NCBI RefSeq assembly: GCF_014843845.1
Contig: NZ_JHQS01000019.1
Location: forward strand, 1-64,000
From: Mesorhizobium amorphae
GTDB lineage: Bacteria > Pseudomonadota > Alphaproteobacteria > Rhizobiales > Rhizobiaceae
Length of the DNA: 64,000 bases
Direction of reading: 5' to 3'
Positions 62,126-64,000 of the stretch are shown piece after piece. Below the pieces are notes generated by a model, which was not told the origin of the DNA, did not search any database, and saw nothing but the letters and a program-made list of their open reading frames with translations. The stretch's first letter is position 1; the number at the start of each line of letters is the position of its first letter. The position numbers and the translations under genes are program-made.

Positions 62126-64000
62126 CTGGTTCTGGGACCTTTGGGACCGCCGCGCGGCCGGTCACCGCCCTTGCCGCCGTCCGGACGCTCGCCACGTGGC
62201 TTGCCGAACGGCTTCGCGCCAGCCGGCTTGCCATAAGACGGCTTGAACGAGGCCTTGCGCGCCTTGGCCTCTGCCGCCTTGGCGGCATCGGCTTCCGCCC
62301 TGCCCTTACCGATCGGACGCGAACCCGGCGCCATCCAGACATTGGCCTTGCGCTGGCCCGGCGGCTCGATCGGCCGCTGCTCGCGCTCGGACTTTTTCCC
62401 ACCGAAGCCACCGCGAGGCTTGTCGCCAAAACCGCCACGCGGTTTGTCGCCAAAGCCACGCTCGCGCCTGGGGCCGCGCTCGCCAAAGCTCTTTTCCGGC
62501 CCGGAGCCTCTGTCGGGACTTGTCGACAGCTTGCCCAGCGCCTCGTCGCGGCTGCCTTCGCGGCGCTTGCGGTTCTTGATCAGACCGCCCTCGCCGATCG
62601 GCCGGCGATCGACGCCGTCGCGCGCAAATTTCGGCCGCTCGACCTCCTCCGGGCGCGGATCGGTCCGCCGCACCGGCTTGTTGGAAAATGGTTTTGTGAT
62701 CTCGGCGTCGAAATTGGCACCCGACTCTTCGACCAGGCGCTCGCCGAGCTGGTCGCGCAGCACGCGGCCCTTGATCTCCAGCACATGGCCCTCCGGCAGG
62801 TCCTCAAGCTGGAACGGCCCGTAGGAGATGCGGATCAGCCGCGTCACGTCGAGGCCGAGCGAACCGAGGATGTTCTTGACCTCGCGGTTCTTGCCTTCGC
62901 GCAAGCCGATGGTCAGCCAGGCGTTCGAGCCCTGCTCTCGGTCGAGGCTCGCCTCGATGGCGCCGTAGAAGACGCCGTCGACGGCGATGCCTTCACGCAA
63001 GCCGGCGAGCGCGCTTTCCTCGACCTTGCCGTGGACGCGCACGCGGTAGCGCCGCAGCCAGCCGGTGGCCGGCAATTCGAGCACGCGCGACAGGCCGCCA
63101 TCATTGGTCAGCAGCAGCAGGCCTTCGGTGTTGATGTCGAGCCGGCCTATGGTCATCAGCCTGGGCAGGTCGGCCGGCAGCACGTCGAACACGGTCTTGC
63201 GCCCCTCGGGGTCGCGGTTGGTGGTGACGACGCCGGCCGGCTTGTGGAACAGGAACAGCCTCGTGCGCTCGATCGGCGGGATCTCCATGCCGTCGAGATG
63301 GATGATGTCGCCGGGCATGACGTTGAAGGCCGGCGAGGTCAGAGCCCGGCCATTGACCTTGACGCGCCCTGCCGCGATCAGCTCTTCGGCGTCACGGCGA
63401 GAGGCAAGGCCGGCACGGGCCAGCCGCTTGGCGATGCGCTCGCCAGCCTCCTCCGGCGCCTCGGCGGGACGCGGGCGCGGCTTGAAGCCGCCACCCGACG
63501 TGCCAGCGCCCGACCCGCGCGGCCGATCGCCGCCGAAATCGCGTTTGGGCCGATCAGCGAAATCGCGCTTGGGGCGATCGCTGAAGTCGCGCTTTGGACG
63601 ATCGCCGAAACTCGGGCGCTCGAAGCGCCGCTCGCCGCCCTCGGCCTCCGCTGCCATCGGCCGGTCGCCACGCGGTGCGAAGGGCTTGCGCGGACCTTCG
63701 CGCTTTTCATACGGCTTGCCTTCGGGGCGTGGCCCCTTGCTGAACGGCCGGTCGCCGCTCTTGAAATCGCGCTTCGGCCTTTCGCCTTCGGCGGCCATCG
63801 GACGCTCGCCACGCGGTGCGTAAGGCTTGCGCGGACCTTCGCGCTTCTCATACGGCTTGCCTTCGGGGCGCGGCCCCTTGCTGAACGGCCGGTCGCCACT
63901 TTTGAAATCGCGCTTCGGACGTTCGCCTTCGGCGGCCATCGGCCGGTCGCCGCGCGGTGCGTAGGGCTTGCGCGGACCTTCGCGCTTCTCATACGGCTTG
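62122..64000 (-). CDS. RluB/RsuA-type rRNA pseudouridine synthase with long repetitive basic extension, 5' part outside window
   Basis: About 626 codons are visible and the frame stays open at base 64000, so the start lies beyond. The N-terminal region is a tandem repeat of 47 residues rich in Arg, Lys, Gly and Pro, followed by DRPKRDF repeats. The core begins with an S4 domain (IAKRLARAGLASRRDAEELIAAGRVKVNG) and a synthase domain with the catalytic Asp in GRLDINTEGLLLLTNDGG. The C-terminal tail is again basic and repetitive (GFGDKPRG twice). Ordinary RluB is about 250-300 residues. The extensions probably bind RNA. Confidence 0.92.
   Translation of the reverse strand, partial: KPYEKREGPRKPYAPRGDRPMAAEGERPKRDFKSGDRPFSKGPRPEGKPYEKREGPRKPYAPRGERPMAAEGERPKRDFKSGDRPFSKGPRPEGKPYEKREGPRKPFAPRGDRPMAAEAEGGERRFERPSFGDRPKRDFSDRPKRDFADRPKRDFGGDRPRGSGAGTSGGGFKPRPRPAEAPEEAGERIAKRLARAGLASRRDAEELIAAGRVKVNGRALTSPAFNVMPGDIIHLDGMEIPPIERTRLFLFHKPAGVVTTNRDPEGRKTVFDVLPADLPRLMTIGRLDINTEGLLLLTNDGGLSRVLELPATGWLRRYRVRVHGKVEESALAGLREGIAVDGVFYGAIEASLDREQGSNAWLTIGLREGKNREVKNILGSLGLDVTRLIRISYGPFQLEDLPEGHVLEIKGRVLRDQLGERLVEESGANFDAEITKPFSNKPVRRTDPRPEEVERPKFARDGVDRRPIGEGGLIKNRKRREGSRDEALGKLSTSPDRGSGPEKSFGERGPRRERGFGDKPRGGFGDKPRGGFGGKKSEREQRPIEPPGQRKANVWMAPGSRPIGKGRAEADAAKAAEAKARKASFKPSYGKPAGAKPFGKPRGERPDGGKGGDRPRGGPKGPRTR
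63658..64000 (-). repeat. Tandem 141-bp repeat inside the pseudouridine synthase gene
   Basis: Two full in-frame copies (63799-63939 and 63658-63798) and part of a third (63940-64000) each encode 47 residues starting MAAEGERPKRDFKSGDRPF and ending APRG-E/D-RP; copy 63658-63798 differs at a few positions. The array runs off the window, so the copy number is unknown. High identity between copies implies recent expansion or ongoing homogenisation. Confidence 0.85.

Noticed and set aside
62400-62470. CRISPR-like short repeats (GFGDKPRG-coding)
   Set aside because: They are in-frame coding repeats of the pseudouridine synthase tail, adjacent and without spacers.

Overview
The window is GC-rich chromosomal DNA from a Rhizobiales alphaproteobacterium, most probably Mesorhizobium or a close relative. 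The support is the LPS/lipid A gene order (pmbA-cysQ-DUF4170-DUF374-waaA-lpxK), DUF2093 and DUF4170 genes, several importer operons with LysR, LacI and MocR regulators, Omp25/31-type porins, and short intergenic palindromes of a kind familiar from that genus. No rRNA, tRNA, CRISPR array, integrase or transposase was seen.

Left part (1-24 kb): a non-pyrrolysine MttB methyltransferase operon with its corrinoid protein and a peptide-type binding protein, divergent from a LysR gene. Then mutL, a frameshifted nucleotide-kinase-like gene, a DMT exporter divergent from a second LysR gene, and the envelope cluster. After it, a MocR regulator plus DadA-like oxidase unit faces a four-gene polyamine-type ABC importer. 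epmA and efp follow, arranged divergently.

Middle part (25-34 kb): a phospholipase D-type cardiolipin synthase and an EEP hydrolase form a ybhO/ybhP-like pair. Next is a complete catabolic unit (LacI, binding protein, two permeases, GH127 beta-L-arabinofuranosidase) with no ATPase gene of its own. Two copies of a LacI operator lie upstream of the repressor.

Accessory region (about 34.1-42.45 kb): visibly less GC-rich in its first half. It holds a 72-aa protein plus GHKL ATPase pair, a convergent HNH nuclease with a frameshifted tail, an Hpt gene whose start codon has become ATA, a cobalt-type nitrile hydratase operon, a flavin/PPOX protein and a two-domain vanadium-haloperoxidase/PAP2-like protein. 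The last 38 bp or so of the Hpt gene occur again at 42.4 kb, and a 233-237 bp repeat occurs twice inside the segment. This looks like one or two insertions at the 3' end of the Hpt gene, which natively would have converged on the glycosyltransferase at 42.5 kb.

Right part (42.5-64 kb): a tightly coupled operon of hybrid kinase, TPR/beta-barrel outer-membrane protein, HEAT protein and GT2 synthase resembles a synthase-dependent exopolysaccharide secretion system. It is followed by a tandem-domain Omp25-like porin (frameshifted), two response regulators around a PAS hybrid kinase, a CDF-like transporter, secreted proteins, a patatin lipase, an M16 peptidase pair, rsmD and an RluB-type pseudouridine synthase with a 47-residue tandem repeat.

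Four otherwise intact-looking genes (near 6.75, 36.43, 50.75 and 57.28 kb) are each broken by one nucleotide. Base-call errors in the assembly should be excluded before these are treated as true pseudogenes.
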